A stretch of 64,000 bases of DNA, from assembly GCA_930367215.1 (NCBI GenBank), contig OV884056.1:232677127-232741126 (forward strand). The letters run 5' to 3'. This document shows, piece by piece, positions 32,757 to 44,410 of this stretch. Below the pieces are notes generated by a model that was not told the DNA's origin, did not search any database, and saw nothing but the letters and a program-made list of their open reading frames with translations. The translations under genes and the position numbers were made by a program. Position 1 is the stretch's first letter. Every line of letters starts with the position of its first letter. The stretch is from Pollenia angustigena (lineage: Eukaryota; Arthropoda; Insecta; Diptera; Polleniidae).

Positions 32757-33105
32757 TTGAAAGTAAACTTTCATTTGAAGCAATTGTCTAACCATCGGAA
32801 GTAAATTTTCGACAACTTGAATGGGTCAACTAAATATCAAGATTATTCCAATCTCTTTACACAAATTGGAGATGCGTTTGATGCCGCGAATGTCGGAAAT
32901 AAATTTGAAAAGATACCTGATATGCATTAGACATTTAAAGAAACTGGGTGAGATTTTTTCCTTCTGCTTATATATATGTCATCCTTTTATTACCTGTGGA
33001 ACATAGGGCCGCTTGGCTTCTGCTTACTATGTATGTAGTTATCATGGAAGGATGGACAGCTAAGCAGTTGGGTACATTACACTACGCTAGAATTTGTCAA
33101 TTTTT

Positions 33106-33240
33106 TTGGGGCAAGCCGTGCACCTGGCATTTTACCTTAATTCGGGTTCGCTGCATCCAATAGTGCTAACCGTTTTATTTTAGATTGGCTCTTGTTTTCG
33201 AGGTATTCGTTACGCGAATATAAAAAATGGATATTTGTTA
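33106..33240 (+). repeat. Fragment of foldback family FB3
   Basis: Matches the arm of the 20205-21882 element around 20768-20900 (GCACCTGGCATTTTACC, AGTGCTAACCGTTTT, GGCTCTTGTTTTCGAG, CGCGAATAT). Diverged and truncated on both sides. Confidence 0.6.
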
Positions 33241-33498
33241 CATCACTAGTGTGTACACGTATGTAAGTTTTTAATTATCTTTGTTGATGTATGTGTATGT
33301 GTGTGTGTATTTTTATATTACAAATAAATTCGTTTTCGTAAAATCTTACTGAAACTTAAAAAAAACATTAAATATTTGTTATTGACTTTTGTTATCTGGC
33401 CAAAAATAATGTTTATTTAATGTGGTCTGGCTTAAATTTGATTTTTTTTTTTGGCATACAAATTAAAACTTAAGCTAAAACACATTTGCACTTGTCTT

Positions 33499-33956
33499 CA
33501 GCGTTGCCAGAACGACGATTTTATCATATTTTTGATGAATTTTTGTCCAAAATAGTATTTGATAATTTTTTTTCTCAAATTAAGTTTTTTTTGGAGTTTT
33601 TGCTTTAAAAATGCACAAATTTTCTGCAGTCTATTTTTAAAACAATAAAGTTTTGTTCCAACTTGTTGTTTATTGCTTTTGCACACTTTACTCTTTTTAT
33701 CTGTGTCTAGTATGCACAAAAATGCATTACTGTTTCTAGGTATACAAACAATTTGCACAACAAGAACAAAAGTAAGCATCGATATTGGGAATTTTAAAGG
33801 GAAGGAAAACTATTTATGTATTACAAATACACAATGTTTTTAAAATTAATTCTTATAACTTTTTGGCATATGTAAAAAAATTTTTGAATTAAAAAATTTT
33901 TGTTGATTTGTTCCTTCAAAATATGACTGTTTTCTCGCCAAATGATGGCAACGCTG
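33499..33956. mobile_element. hAT MITE, 458 bp, same terminus as the 12173-14413 element
   Basis: Ends CAGCGTTGCCA and TGGCAACGCTG, with flanking octamers CTTGTCTT (33491-33498) and CTTGTGTT (33957-33964), a 7-of-8 match. No transposase; the minus-strand ORFs inside have no domain. It shares the 5' hAT terminus with the larger element but the interior differs. Confidence 0.7.
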
Positions 33957-34294
33957 CTTGTGTTTAAGAAAGCATTGTTAGAGTCAAGGATGCCAGATCG
34001 ACACTTCAAAAGAAGGTTAGAGTTAAAACCAAAATTGAATATACATATATATATGGCTAAATGATTCCATGATTAAAAAATGCATTATTTCGCCCAAGAA
34101 TCAAACATTTAATGATTTTTTCAATTTAACCCATTGATGCCCACAGCGATCTGCACTATATAATATCAATGAAATTTTCTTCTTTACTATTTCATTTATT
34201 TAACGAAATAATTTTAACAAATTGAAACTAGGAATTTTTGTGTTTTTTTGCTACTTAAAAACTCGCCAAAAGTGACAAAAGAAAACAAACAAAC

Positions 34295-34304
34295 ACTCAT
34301 ACAT
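34295..34304 (+). repeat. Target-site duplication of the Jockey LINE, left
   Basis: ACTCATACAT, identical to 38774-38783 directly after the poly(A) tail. It fixes both ends of the element. Confidence 0.85.
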
Positions 34305-34345
34305 ACATTTTTTCGAGCCAGCTCTTGACGAGTACGGACGTGTAT
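34305..34345 (+). promoter_or_regulatory. Putative internal TATA-less promoter with DPE-like motif
   Basis: The first bases include ACATTT, and GGACGTG starts at 34336, about 30 bases from the 5' end. Jockey-type elements (Doc, F, I, jockey) are transcribed from an internal start with a downstream promoter element of the form (A/G)G(A/T)CGTG at this distance. Spacing is within a couple of bases of the norm; function is inferred. Confidence 0.5.
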
Positions 34346-34478
34346 CAGTGAGTAAGAAAAATAAAGAAAAATAAAAAAAATTCGAAGTGAAAAAAATATT
34401 TGTAATAGGTGAAAAAAAAATATTTGTAATAGCTAAAAAAAAAAGAACAGTAACTAAGGTGCCCGAAGAGATTTGTGA

Positions 34479-35951
34479 ATGAGCCTCACAAATACTCCCA
34501 ATAAGGAGAGTAGGCCCAGCACAAATAGCAGAAATGCGTATATTGTGGTGAGCTCCCCGAGCGTGAGCAATGAAAACATTCGATACCCAGAGTTAAATAA
34601 GGGTTGTTTAAGTGCGGAAATTGCCAGCGCAACTGGTTTTCCATACAGCAATTTAAGTGCAAGTTTGCCCAACCTGAGCAAGTGTGTTGATCCGACCGTA
34701 AATGTGGTCGACCGTGTGTGAAGTCGTCTGACCAGAGGAATAATAACGAAAAACCTGGAACATCACGATTAGCATTAATAAATACAAGAGCTGTGCCAAA
34801 AAGTACTAAAGTGCAAACAGGCATGGACAGATATATAACAATAACTAAGAGAAAGGCTAGCCCTAGGTCCACCCAACAGGAACGCATGGCCAAACAATAC
34901 AAAGCCTCTAACGAAGTCTCTTTGCCAACAAATGGTAACAGATTCTCTCACATGGAACAGCCACTAAAGAAGTTAAACCGCCCCCTATCTATCTGCATAG
35001 TCAACATGTTGATTCAACTGGTAGGTAAGAATAATTTCTACGTCGTTTCTATACGACGCGGGCAAATTCAAGAAACCAAAATTCAAGCCAGTACAGAAAC
35101 GAACTTTCGTACTTTCGGACGCAGAAAATAAAAGTTACTATACATATCAATTAAAAAGTGCTAAGGGATTGATTATTGTCATAAAAGGCATAGTTAGTTC
35201 TGTTCCTACAGAGGAAATAAAATCTGCCATAGAGCTAGAGGGGTATGAGGTAAAATCTGTTCATAACATTTTAAACAGGAATAAAGTTCCTCGACCAATG
35301 CACCGCGTTGAAATATCGTTTGATTCATCGGTTCTCAAAACCAAAAATTCAGTTCATCCCATATACAACTTGCGCTACCTACTCAACAGAAGAATAACTG
35401 TTGAGGAGCCATTAAAACGAAAGGGTCCCTCCCAATGCACAAACTGTCAGGAATATGGGCATACAAAATCATATTGTAAATTGCCTCACGTATGTGTGGT
35501 TTGTGGCGACGCTCATAAAACCGCCGAATGTAATCGTTCTAAAGCTGACCCGAATGTTAAGAAATGCAGCAACTGTGGCGAAAATCACACGGCAAACTAT
35601 AGGGGTTGTAGAGTCTTCTTGCATTTAAAAAAACCTGCTTTAGTTCAAAAATATACTCACTCCCAATATGGTCCGTCACATGCGCCCAGCCAAGCCGCTG
35701 GCTCTATTGCTAGTACTTCACAAACAAACAATCAAATCCAATCATATGCCCAAGTCTTAAAAGGAAACCCTAATGCGAAAAATCCCCCGAGTACTTCTAA
35801 CGCAAAGCAACCTCCAAACGCAAATGTTCCTAGGGAAGGTCTACAAATGCCTTCTGGAAATATGCCTACCTCAATTGAAAATTTAATTCAAACTATGAAT
35901 AACTTCATGGTCACTATGCAGAACATGTTTCAGGAAATGATGCGAAACTAG
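34479..35951 (+). pseudogene. Jockey ORF1 (Gag-like nucleic-acid chaperone), two frameshifts
   Basis: ORF1 protein coats the element RNA and delivers it to the nucleus. It starts at ATG 34479 (MSLTNTPNKESRPSTNSRNA), with a low-complexity N-terminal part. A frameshift at about 34715 falls in a GTGTGTG run, suggesting slippage. The second segment holds KNNFYVVSIRRGQIQETKIQ, and a second frameshift lies near 35107; the third resumes with SYYTYQLKSAKGLIIVIKGI, typical of Jockey ORF1. Three zinc knuckles follow (DNA 35433-35617): CTNCQEYGHTKSYC, CVVCGDAHKTAEC and CSNCGENHTANYRGC. The C-terminal region is rich in Q, N, S and P. It ends at TAG 35949-35951, 32 bases before ORF2. Total about 490 codons if the frames were continuous. 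Confidence 0.9.
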
Positions 35952-35983
35952 AACATGCTCCTGCAAGTTCTACTCAACAAAAA

Positions 35984-38645
35984 ATGAACCAGTTAAAAAT
36001 ATGTTTCTGGAATGCAAACGGGTTATCCCAACATAAACACGAAGTTGCAGACTTTCTTCATAGGCATGAAATCGACGTACTTCTTGTCTCTGAAACACAC
36101 TTTACTCATAAAAACTGCTTTAGGGTAAATGGATACCTTACGTATGACACAAAACATCCCAGCGGACGAGCTGGCACAGCCATAATTGTGCACAAACACA
36201 TCAGACACTTGCCATTGCCAGAGTACGAAGAAGATTGTATCCAGGCCACATCTATAAATCTTACTGATTTCAATCTAACGTTAACATCCGTTTATTCTCC
36301 CCCGAGGCACAAAATTGTAAACGATAAATTTCTCAACTTCTTCTCCACATTGGGCCAGAAATTCATTGCTGCTGGCGACTACAACGCTAAACATACATAT
36401 TGGGGCTCCAGACTTATTAGTCCTAGAGGTAATCAGCTATACAATACCGTAACTGCAAATAATTTTGATGTGCTATCGAGTGGTGAACCTACCTATTGGC
36501 CAACCGACTTCAATAAGCTACCAGACCTTATTGACTTTGCTGTTATTAAAAACATCAAGCGCGATCAGGTACTAGTTAGTTCCTCCTATGATCTTTCGTC
36601 TGATCATTCACCTTCAATCCTCATTTTAAAAGGTAACTCTGACGCTGCAGCTGCAAACTTTATTTCCTATCCAAACAGAAACACAAATTGGTTAAAGTAT
36701 AAAATGTATGTGAGCTCTCACCTATCACAGTGCATTCCCCTAAAAAATTCATCTGACATCCAAATAGCTGTCGACAGATTAACCGAAGTCTTGGATACTG
36801 CAGCAAGAAATGCAACCCCAATCAAGCGGACAATTAAACGTGCTCCTTACAATACATCGACGGATATAGAGACCCTTATCAGAGAAAAAAGGAAGTTAAG
36901 AAGACAATGGCAGAACAGTCGTTCCCCAACCACTAAGGCCCAACTACAATTATGCCTGACCACACTTCGCAACAAATTGAGAAAGAACCACGAGTCCGCA
37001 ATAGAAGGCTATCACAGGCTATAACAGCCTAGACGCCACAAAAAACACCAATTATAGCTTATGGAAGGCTGTACGGCATATGAAATGCCCTATAACCCAA
37101 GAATCTCCATTAAGACTGGAAAACCGCACTTGGGCCAAAAACACACATGAAAAATTAAACGCTTTCGCGGGCCACCTTGAGAAAGTTTTCACGCCACATG
37201 ATGCACATACTTGTTCCTGTCGTCCAATCATTCCTGATAAGGTAAACCATCCATTAAAATTTAACATAACTCAAGTAAAATCTGCAATAGAAAAAGTGAA
37301 TATTAGAAAATCTCCCGGACCTGACCGCATCACAGGGTCAATGATAAGAAACCTACCATCGTCTGCTTCCAGAATCTTGCTGCTCATTTTTAACGCTATA
37401 TTAAGAGTCGGATACTTCCCATCCTCATGGAAGAGGTCTATAATTGTTATGATTCCCAAGCCAGGAAAAGATGCTAGCCAGGTTGCGTCGTACAGACCGA
37501 TAAGCTTATTGTCAATCCTATCGAAGCTTTTCGAAAAAGTATTCGTTTTAAGTATAACTCCTCATCTAAATGAACACGACATCATCCCGGACCACCAATT
37601 CGGATTCAAAGCGAAACATGGTACAATAGAACAAGTGCATAGAATTGTCACCCTTATTAGATCGGCGTTTGAGAAAAAGCAATACTGCTCAGCACTGTTT
37701 ATAGACATTTCCCAAGCTTTTGACAAAGTTTGGCATGATGGGCTACTCATCAAAATAACACGAATGCTTCCTCAAAACACTCACAAGCTTCTGGAGAGCT
37801 ATCTAACAGGCAGAACATTCATAGTAAGGTCGCAAGATAAATACTCCCCCCTCAAGAAAATTACTGCTGGTGTCCGCAAAGGCAGCATATTAGGACCGCT
37901 TCTATATATAATATACACAGCGGATATGCCAACAAACCTGAGCACGCATACCTCTACATTTGCAGACGACACAGCATTTATTAGCGTTAACCATGACCCA
38001 AAAGTCGCATCGCAAAATCTGCAGTCCCACATCAATGAACTAGAGGCCTGGCTAGAAAAATGGAGAAAAAAGGTTAACCCGGCTAAATGTGCTCACTTAA
38101 CTTTCACGCTCAGAAGACAAACGTGCCCAGCTGTAAAAATAAATAACATCACTGTTCCGGTAGAAAACCATGTTAAGTACTTGGGAATTCATATAGATAG
38201 ACGCTTGACCTGGTCGCGTCATATTGAAGCGAAAATAACGGCTATGAAACTTAAAGCAGCTCAACTACATTGGCTTTTCGGTCGAAACTCAAACTTGTCC
38301 TTAGACAACAAAATTCTCTTATACAAGTCCATCATAAAACCAATATGGACATATGGCATCCAATTATGGGGTACTGCATGCGCATCTAACATCCAAAAGC
38401 TTCAAAGAAGACAGTCTAGAATATTACGACAAATTGTCTGCGTCCCATGGTATATACGTAATGATATTATCCACAGAGATCTCAACGTCCTCACTATCCA
38501 GGAGGAAATTAAAATATGTTCAATAAGTTACATCGATAAACTAATGGTCCACCCTAACTACCTCGCTCGGGGTTTGCTTCAGTTCGAAGGTCACCAGAGG
38601 CTAAAAAGAACCGATACTTTGAGCCTAACTAGAAGACAGTCTTAA
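35984..38645 (+). pseudogene. Jockey ORF2: AP endonuclease + reverse transcriptase, one frameshift
   Basis: ORF2 nicks target DNA and reverse-transcribes the element RNA. From ATG 35984: endonuclease signatures ICFWNANGL, VSETHF, AAGDYNAKHTYWGS and SSDHSP (first ~220 codons). At about 37015-37020 a one-base shift ends this frame; the other frame continues (YNSLDATKNTNYSLWKAVRH) and is open to 38645. Reverse transcriptase motifs: ALFIDISQAFDKVWHDGLL (A), AGVRKGSILGPLLYIIY (B, with RK where QG-type residues are common), STFADDTAFIS (C, the FADD catalytic pair), NPAKCAHLTF (D) and VKYLGIHIDRRLTW (E). Combined length about 885 codons, close to the family norm. Catalytic residues are intact; only the frameshift disables it. 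Confidence 0.93.
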
Positions 38646-38773
38646 AATTTGAATACAGCAGATAGTGGTTACACTGGTAACAACTAATAAACAACAAGTA
38701 GAATTAAGATTTGAATACATATTGTAAATTTCGATAAGAAAGATTCAATAATAAAAATAAATTAAAAAAAAAA

Positions 38774-38783
38774 ACTCATACAT
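38774..38783 (+). repeat. Target-site duplication of the Jockey LINE, right
   Basis: ACTCATACAT, the partner of 34295-34304. Confidence 0.85.
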
Positions 38784-38966
38784 GGCAAAAACTATTTTGG
38801 TGAATATATTTCCCTATTTCGGTTCACAACTCAAATAAGTGGATTAGTAATTTTTGTATTATGGTTTACAACTTTGCTATTGCGGTGAACAAAAACATCA
38901 AAAGTAAACACAGTTGAGTTGTGAACAGTAAACGGGCCATATTTCATTTTAATAATATTCAAATAA

Positions 38967-39035
38967 CGTTCCTTCAGTTGTCTAGAGGGTGTGTTAAGTT
39001 AGAAACTGTGAGTTCCCTGGTTCGAATCTTGGTTT
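38967..39035 (+). mobile_element. tRNA-like sequence / SINE head (degenerate)
   Basis: TTCAGTTGTCTAGAGGGT resembles a D-arm with A box, AGTTAGAAACT an anticodon arm, and CCTGGTTCGAATCTTGG a T-arm with B box GGTTCGAATCT. The T-stem has mismatches and the 5' acceptor half does not pair, so it is not a functional tRNA. It is followed by a T/A-rich tail. A tRNA pseudogene or a SINE head are equally possible. Confidence 0.4.
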
Positions 39036-39084
39036 TTTAAAAATAAATTTTTTTTTTAATATTTTTATTTTTTTTATGTTCTAA

Positions 39085-39262
39085 AAACGATTTAAAACAA
39101 TATTTAACAGTTTTCGCTTTTTAAATTTAATTCATATTGAAGTTTTAAGTATTGCAAATATGTATGTATATGTAAAAATTATTTAGTTTTTGTCTAGTTG
39201 CTCTGTATTCTGCTCGCACAATGGTGAGGGCACAGCCGAATATAGCACTCGTACTTGTTTTT
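39085..39262 (+). mobile_element. HINE 3' end fragment
   Basis: Matches the end of HINE copy B (TTTTCGCTTTTTAAATTTAA, CTAGTTGCTCTGTATTCTGC, GGCACAGCCGAATATAGCAC, TACTTGTTTTT). The 5' part is missing and part of the terminal hairpin is deleted. Confidence 0.65.
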
Positions 39263-39363
39263 TAAATCAACTTGTATAACGCAATACACAATATACATTT
39301 TCGAAGTTTTCTTTGTCGCTAACAATTACTTATATGTACATATAAACATATGTACATACATAC

Positions 39364-39638
39364 ATACATATCGTTACTTTAATATAGGAAAGCCCTAACT
39401 AGCATTTTCCTTACTTTACAGGAGAAGGAAAAAACTTAATAAAAATTATAGTCTTGTAGTCGCGATTTTTTTTTAAACGCAGTTTTTTATTAAATTCTCT
39501 AAACAATTTGATAAAAAACTGCGCTTAAAAAAAATCGCAACTACAATACAATACAATTTTTATTAAGTTTTTTCGTTCTCCTGTAAAGTAAGGAAAACAT
39601 TAGTTAGGGCTCTTCTATATTAAAGCAACGATATGTAT
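39364..39638. mobile_element. Foldback MITE, 275 bp, arms of about 130 bp
   Basis: The arms share ATACATATCGTT, AGCCCTAACTA, TTTTCCTTACTTTACAGGAG and AAAAAACTTAATAAAAATT, inverted, with several mismatches and short indels; the loop is near 39497-39502. The precise ends and target duplication are uncertain. No coding sequence. Confidence 0.65.
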
Positions 39639-39639
39639 A

Positions 39640-42600
39640 CGCATAGCCTTTATAACTGATCAGTGATCACTACTTCAAATGTTATTTTCTCTAACAGATC
39701 ATATAAGCAGCTGCCTACCTACATTTACACTACATCCTATATTTTGAGCTTTTATTACAATATCGCGATTGGTTGTTCTATTTTGAATTCATCCATTATC
39801 ATCAATAATTAAATGAGCCAAGCTAAAAACAAAATGCATAGGTCATAAAACTATGATCTACACACCCACGCATAAAAATGTTTCCCCATATAAAAGTTAA
39901 TTTGACTGTTGTAAATAAATTTCTCAAAACAAAAACGCAATTTTGTACCTTTACTTTTTTTTTGAACAACTAGTCCAAACACCCATTTAATTTTGTCTTT
40001 GACATATCACTCCCTATATTATTTTAATGGCTGTTTATAAATATTTTTATAAATATTAACTATGTATGTAAGTATATGTTTTCTTAAAACATTAGTTAAT
40101 TCTTCAATCCTTTTTATATTTTTGCATTCAAATTGTAAAACTCACCTTTCAATCATAATTTACCTTTTTTTCAATAAATAAAGAAACATTAAACAATTAT
40201 ATTTTAATCTACCAAAACATCATACAAAGAATTTCTTATTTTAAATCTTTCCTTTTTTAAACACATTTTTGTATGTACTAAAGACCTGCACGAGTGTATC
40301 AGTAAGTATTGTTGAAACAGATACACCAGATATATATCTGTTACTTCTGATATAAATGAGACAATGAGTGTAACTGATATTGTATGGTTTTGCTTTTGCC
40401 GACTTACCATATCTTAAAAACAAAACCAGATGCTTATGGTTTTGGATTGAGTGTGTCATAACATATTTTTTTTTGCTTACAAATATCTGTTGTCACCATA
40501 AGTATTTCTACAAAATCTGTGGTAATCTTTTGTGTTTTTAAATATTGTTGGCGAGTTGATGAAAATAAGAGAGTTTGTAAAAATTTTTATAAGACCTCAA
40601 CCAGGGGTGCCAGATGGTTTAAGTAAAAAATCGGCATATTTTCAAAAACAAATCGGAAATCAAATTATGAAAAATCGGCAAATTAATGTTACTGTTTTAA
40701 ACACAATAAAACATATTTTTAATGACAAAAACAACAAAGCAAAACCATTACATAATGCTTTAAAAAAAAATAAATAAAAATAAATGTTGTATAAATAAAT
40801 TTTATTTATTTAAAAAAATATTGACACAAAGTTTTATTAAAAGCATTGAACGGTAGAATGGAAATGCGGATTTTATTTTTTAGAGAGTATGTCATCCACA
40901 TGTCTTTTGTCGACATGAACACACTGTTCAAAACGGAGCCTAGTTTTTCGAGAATTAAAAAAAAAATGACCCAATTTTCTCATGCATGGATAAGGCACAC
41001 CAAACATTTACCCTGGGGCAATGTAAAGGTATTTAATGTTTCAATCGAGGGTTGGAGGTTCTTGGAGACCAGTTACAGTAGTTTTGTTTGTTGACGTGGG
41101 GATGAAAATGAACTTTGAACAAAATTGTCGACGAGCAATTACGTAAGAATCATAACCCTTAAAAAATGTCTCCTCAGCGAACGCGCGATGCTCACTCGAC
41201 TACTGTGACTGACAAATCCTCCCAATCGATAATTCCAACGGCGCCAACCTCCCTCCGCACCGTTTATTACTTTTTGAAATAATCGCATTTTAAAAATCTA
41301 TGAATAGATTTTACTTAAGGGTAAATTGCAGGGACCGTTAATAAGAGTGATCCATATAATTTTAGCTTGAAAACTCTCCATATTAGAGTCAGCGGAGAGC
41401 TATACTGTCTTATACCAATAGGTTCGTCTCTTTTAGAACCTATGGTGATCTAGAATAAACGATCTTATCTCCACAGTTAAAAATCATTTTTCAACGAAAA
41501 AAAAGTAGGTATGGATGAACTCTTAAAAAGAGAGTTTTATTTCGCAGTCATAAAATTGTCGGCTTATTCTTCTTCTTCTTATTTTTAATGACAATTAGTT
41601 TAATTGCAAGCTGATTAGATAACACTGCTTTACAAATTGTAGTGATCTGACCAGCTACAAGCTTTGGGTGTCCATGTACAACAAATGAATTTAATTAAAT
41701 GTCGGTTAAAATCAAACTCCTGGAATGAGTTTTAATTTATGACGGCTTAATAAAACTCTTTTTTTAAGAGTTTAATTCGACCATTTATGTTTACGTTGAA
41801 AAATATCTGTTTTATATGGACTTTTTTGTCTTTATTCCAAAAATAACTCAGGGACTAAAAATAATTACTTTTATTATTTTTTGTAAAGGTTACGAGAAAA
41901 ATTCCTTTATTTTCAATTGGGAATCTTTAACCATTATCGTTATATATATATATTATTTTGGTTGTGGTAACCAATTAAAGTAAAATTTATTTATTTTTGG
42001 TTATTGATAACCTAAGAAATTTTTTGTTTACAAATATCTATTGGAAAAAATTATTTATTTTTCTGGTTACAATTCTTAGGTCAACTAAAACATATGTACC
42101 GCATTTCCTTTAAGCTTCTCATATGAAGTTGTATATTTTTCAAAATGTGTTTGTTGGGTTAGACACAATACAAACACTGCATATATAAAATAAATATGTA
42201 TAACCATTTTTTCCTTAAGTATAAGCGCTAAATTAATAAAAGTTGTCTCTTGTTGTCCCAAAATTAATAATTTGTATAAAACAAACCAAAAATTACCGTA
42301 CTGTAAGTGTTTATCAAAAAATAGGCACTTTGATAATTTAGAGGAAAAAAATCGTCAAAATGCAGATTTATCGGTAAATATGGTAGGCCTGATTACAACG
42401 CTTCCTGCTTGTTTTTATTTTTTACAAACACAAAGTATGTACACGTGTTTAGTTCTTTCAGAGTTTTTTTTCAATAATTTTTGTCTACTTGGCACTTGAA
42501 CGAAGAAAACGCAACCTTTCAATTTCATGAAAGAGTTTTTTACACAAACAAAATACATATCGGTACCGAAAATTTCAAAAATGTTTGCCTTCCAAAAAAA

Positions 42601-43035
42601 CAAGCAACACATTTTGTTCTTGTAAAGTTTTTTTTTTGTGCTCGAAGCACATCACGCAAAAATTATTGAAAAAAATAACTGTTCATGTGTACATATTTTG
42701 TTTTTGTAAAAAATTATTTTTTAGCCAGCCAAAAAGTCGGCTCTTTTGCGTTGAAAAATAATTGAAAATAACGGTATCGTACAGTAAGTAACTTATTGTA
42801 TTCCATCAGAATCCACTAGGATCTGCTTTCGCGAAACAGATATTAGCAGATATGATACTCTCTTTCGCTTTTGTATCAACTTACATCCACTTTTTTACAA
42901 ATCATATCAAGATCAACTTATATCAGAAACACAAGAGCACTCATCCATACGCATCCACTTTAGAAAAAACACAGAAACAGATATCATATTATTAGTTTTT
43001 TTTATGTTTACTATTCACACTGAAATATTTCGTCG
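39640..43035. other. No gene; unassigned AT-rich DNA
   Basis: A possible hAT terminus (CAGGGGTGCCAGATGG) at 40601 has no partner. A short open frame at 41167 (MSPQRTRDAHSTTVTDKSSQ) looks like the start of a retroelement gag but ends after about 35 codons. An imperfect inverted similarity (TTTTCAATAATTTTTG) links 42470 and 42675. Nothing else is supportable. Confidence 0.45.
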
Positions 43036-43400
43036 GCTAAGGGTGCAAAGGTCCTAAGTCCATTTTTTTCAAAAATGAGATTTTGATGCAGTTTGGTAGA
43101 TAAATAAAAAATACATCTTTGAAAAAAAGTGACATATTTTTTTTTGAGGTTGTATAGTGTTGGTAAGCAAAAGTCATAAGTACATAGTTGTCAAAAAGCG
43201 GGCGCTAAGTCCACTGAACGTACAAAAATACATCAGCTGTTTCATTTCAATATTAACAAAAAGTGGCGGAAAATAAAAGAAGAGGTTGCATATTTATTTG
43301 TTTAATTTAGTCACATGTTGAAGGTAAATATATAATTATTTTATGTTAATATTGAAAGTATTATTATTTATTATTGTTATTATACTTATTAGGATATTTA

Positions 43401-44158
43401 ATGTCTGATGACGAAAATATTAATAACCAACTGAACTCTGAGTTTGGTAATAAAGAAGACGATGGTATTCTAGGTTTAGTGCCTAATGGATTAAACAGCA
43501 GTTCAGACGATTCCTTTGAGCTTCCAACAAAAAGTAAGAAAACCTAAAACAAAGCACAGTACTTCGTTTTCTGAAAAAAATAAAATCCTTCGCCAGAGTG
43601 GTAAGAAATACCTTGGCAAAAAAAAGGTAGGTGACGTATGGCAGTACAATAACCTGAAAAATGCTAGAACTCTCAAAAATCGATGTAATTGTTTGGACAT
43701 AGGTTTCAATCATGAAATGCGGACAACTGTCGGAATCAGATAGGCAAGAAATATTCAGGAAATTTTGGCAAAGAACGTGTATGTCAAAACATTGATAGTA
43801 TGTATTCAACCTAAGAGGCCACGAAATCGTCGCATAGAAAACGTATCTAAGAGGAGTCAAACGTTGCAGTACCATCTTAAAGTAAATTTTAGTATGTTGC
43901 GTGTGTGTCGCACTCTTTTTCTCAACACATTGGACATTAGCGGAAAATCTGTAACGAAATGGTTGGAAACGCCTAACTCTACAGCCGATTCAAATCAACA
44001 CCCACAAGAAAAATCTACACAAAGTGCACAGCAGCAAGAGCTAACATTATTTTTCGATAGTCTTCCAGCCACAGAATCTCATTACTGTCGAGCTACAACC
44101 ACAAAAAAATATCTATTAGCAGAATACACACACTGTATTAACAATAATGGCATTTGGT
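43401..44158 (+). pseudogene. Broken transposon-like protein gene ('FLNTLDIS ... ESHYCR' family), N-terminal half
   Basis: The first frame begins MSDDENINNQLNSEFGNKED with an acidic N-terminus. After a frameshift near 43535 come STSFSEKNKILRQSGKKYLG and CNCLDIGFNHEM-like cysteine-containing text; a third frame has SMLRVCRTLFLNTLDISGKS and SLPATESHYCRATTTKKYL. This order ('Sx.GK.Y..RKGK ... C...C ... VC..FFLNTL.IS.... ... IP..ESHYCR..T...YL') belongs, as I recall, to a widespread insect family of uncharacterised transposon-derived proteins; the C-terminal half is missing. Upstream sequence GGGTGCAAAGGTCCTAAGTC (43041) may be near the left end of the element. At least three frame breaks, so not functional. 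Confidence 0.6.
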
Positions 44159-44193
44159 AATGTTAATCACAACTACGCCTTAATTATCCTTTA

Positions 44194-44407
44194 AGGCCCA
44201 ACTTAAATATGCATAAGCTTGCTTAAGCTTCTGCCAAAAATTAATAAAAAGTCTCTCAAACGCATTTAAAAAACAAAAGCAAACTCAAAAAACAGATTCA
44301 TAAAATTAAACAAAAAGTTTTCTAAAGTTCAATATGGTTTGAGTCATAAGATTTGCATGTATTGGCACAGTAGCTTAAGCCAACTTAAGCACATTAAAGT
44401 TGGGCCT
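44194..44407. mobile_element. PIF/Harbinger-like MITE, 214 bp, TTA duplication
   Basis: The inverted ends AGGCCCAACTT / AAGTTGGGCCT continue imperfectly (TAAGC..GCTTAAGC). TTA flanks both sides (44191-44193, 44408-44410). The GGCCC terminus and TTA target match the first MITE at 956-1174, suggesting related Harbinger groups. Non-coding. Confidence 0.7.
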
Positions 44408-44410
44408 TTA

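Larger units (their letters stand above)
34305..38773 (+). mobile_element. Jockey-clade non-LTR retrotransposon, full length, 4.47 kb, inactivated
   Basis: Layout: 5' UTR of about 174 bp, ORF1 (zinc-knuckle protein), ORF2 (endonuclease and reverse transcriptase), a 128-bp 3' UTR and an A-rich tail (AATAAAAATAAATTAAAAAA...). A perfect 10-bp duplication flanks it. Length and two-ORF arrangement fit the Jockey clade. Both ORFs carry frameshifts (two in ORF1, one in ORF2), but few stops otherwise, so it is a rather young dead copy. Its GC content is noticeably higher than that of the surrounding DNA. Confidence 0.92.

Noticed and set aside
33286..33310. GT-rich microsatellite
   Set aside because: Short imperfect GT tract, common in fly DNA and without further structure.
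38967..39035. Functional tRNA gene
   Set aside because: T-stem mismatches, no paired acceptor stem and no clean anticodon arm; kept only as a tRNA-like/SINE sequence.
41167..41274. Possible gag start (MSPQRTRDAHSTTVTDKSSQ)
   Set aside because: The frame closes after about 35 codons and no LTR, primer site or downstream gag was found.
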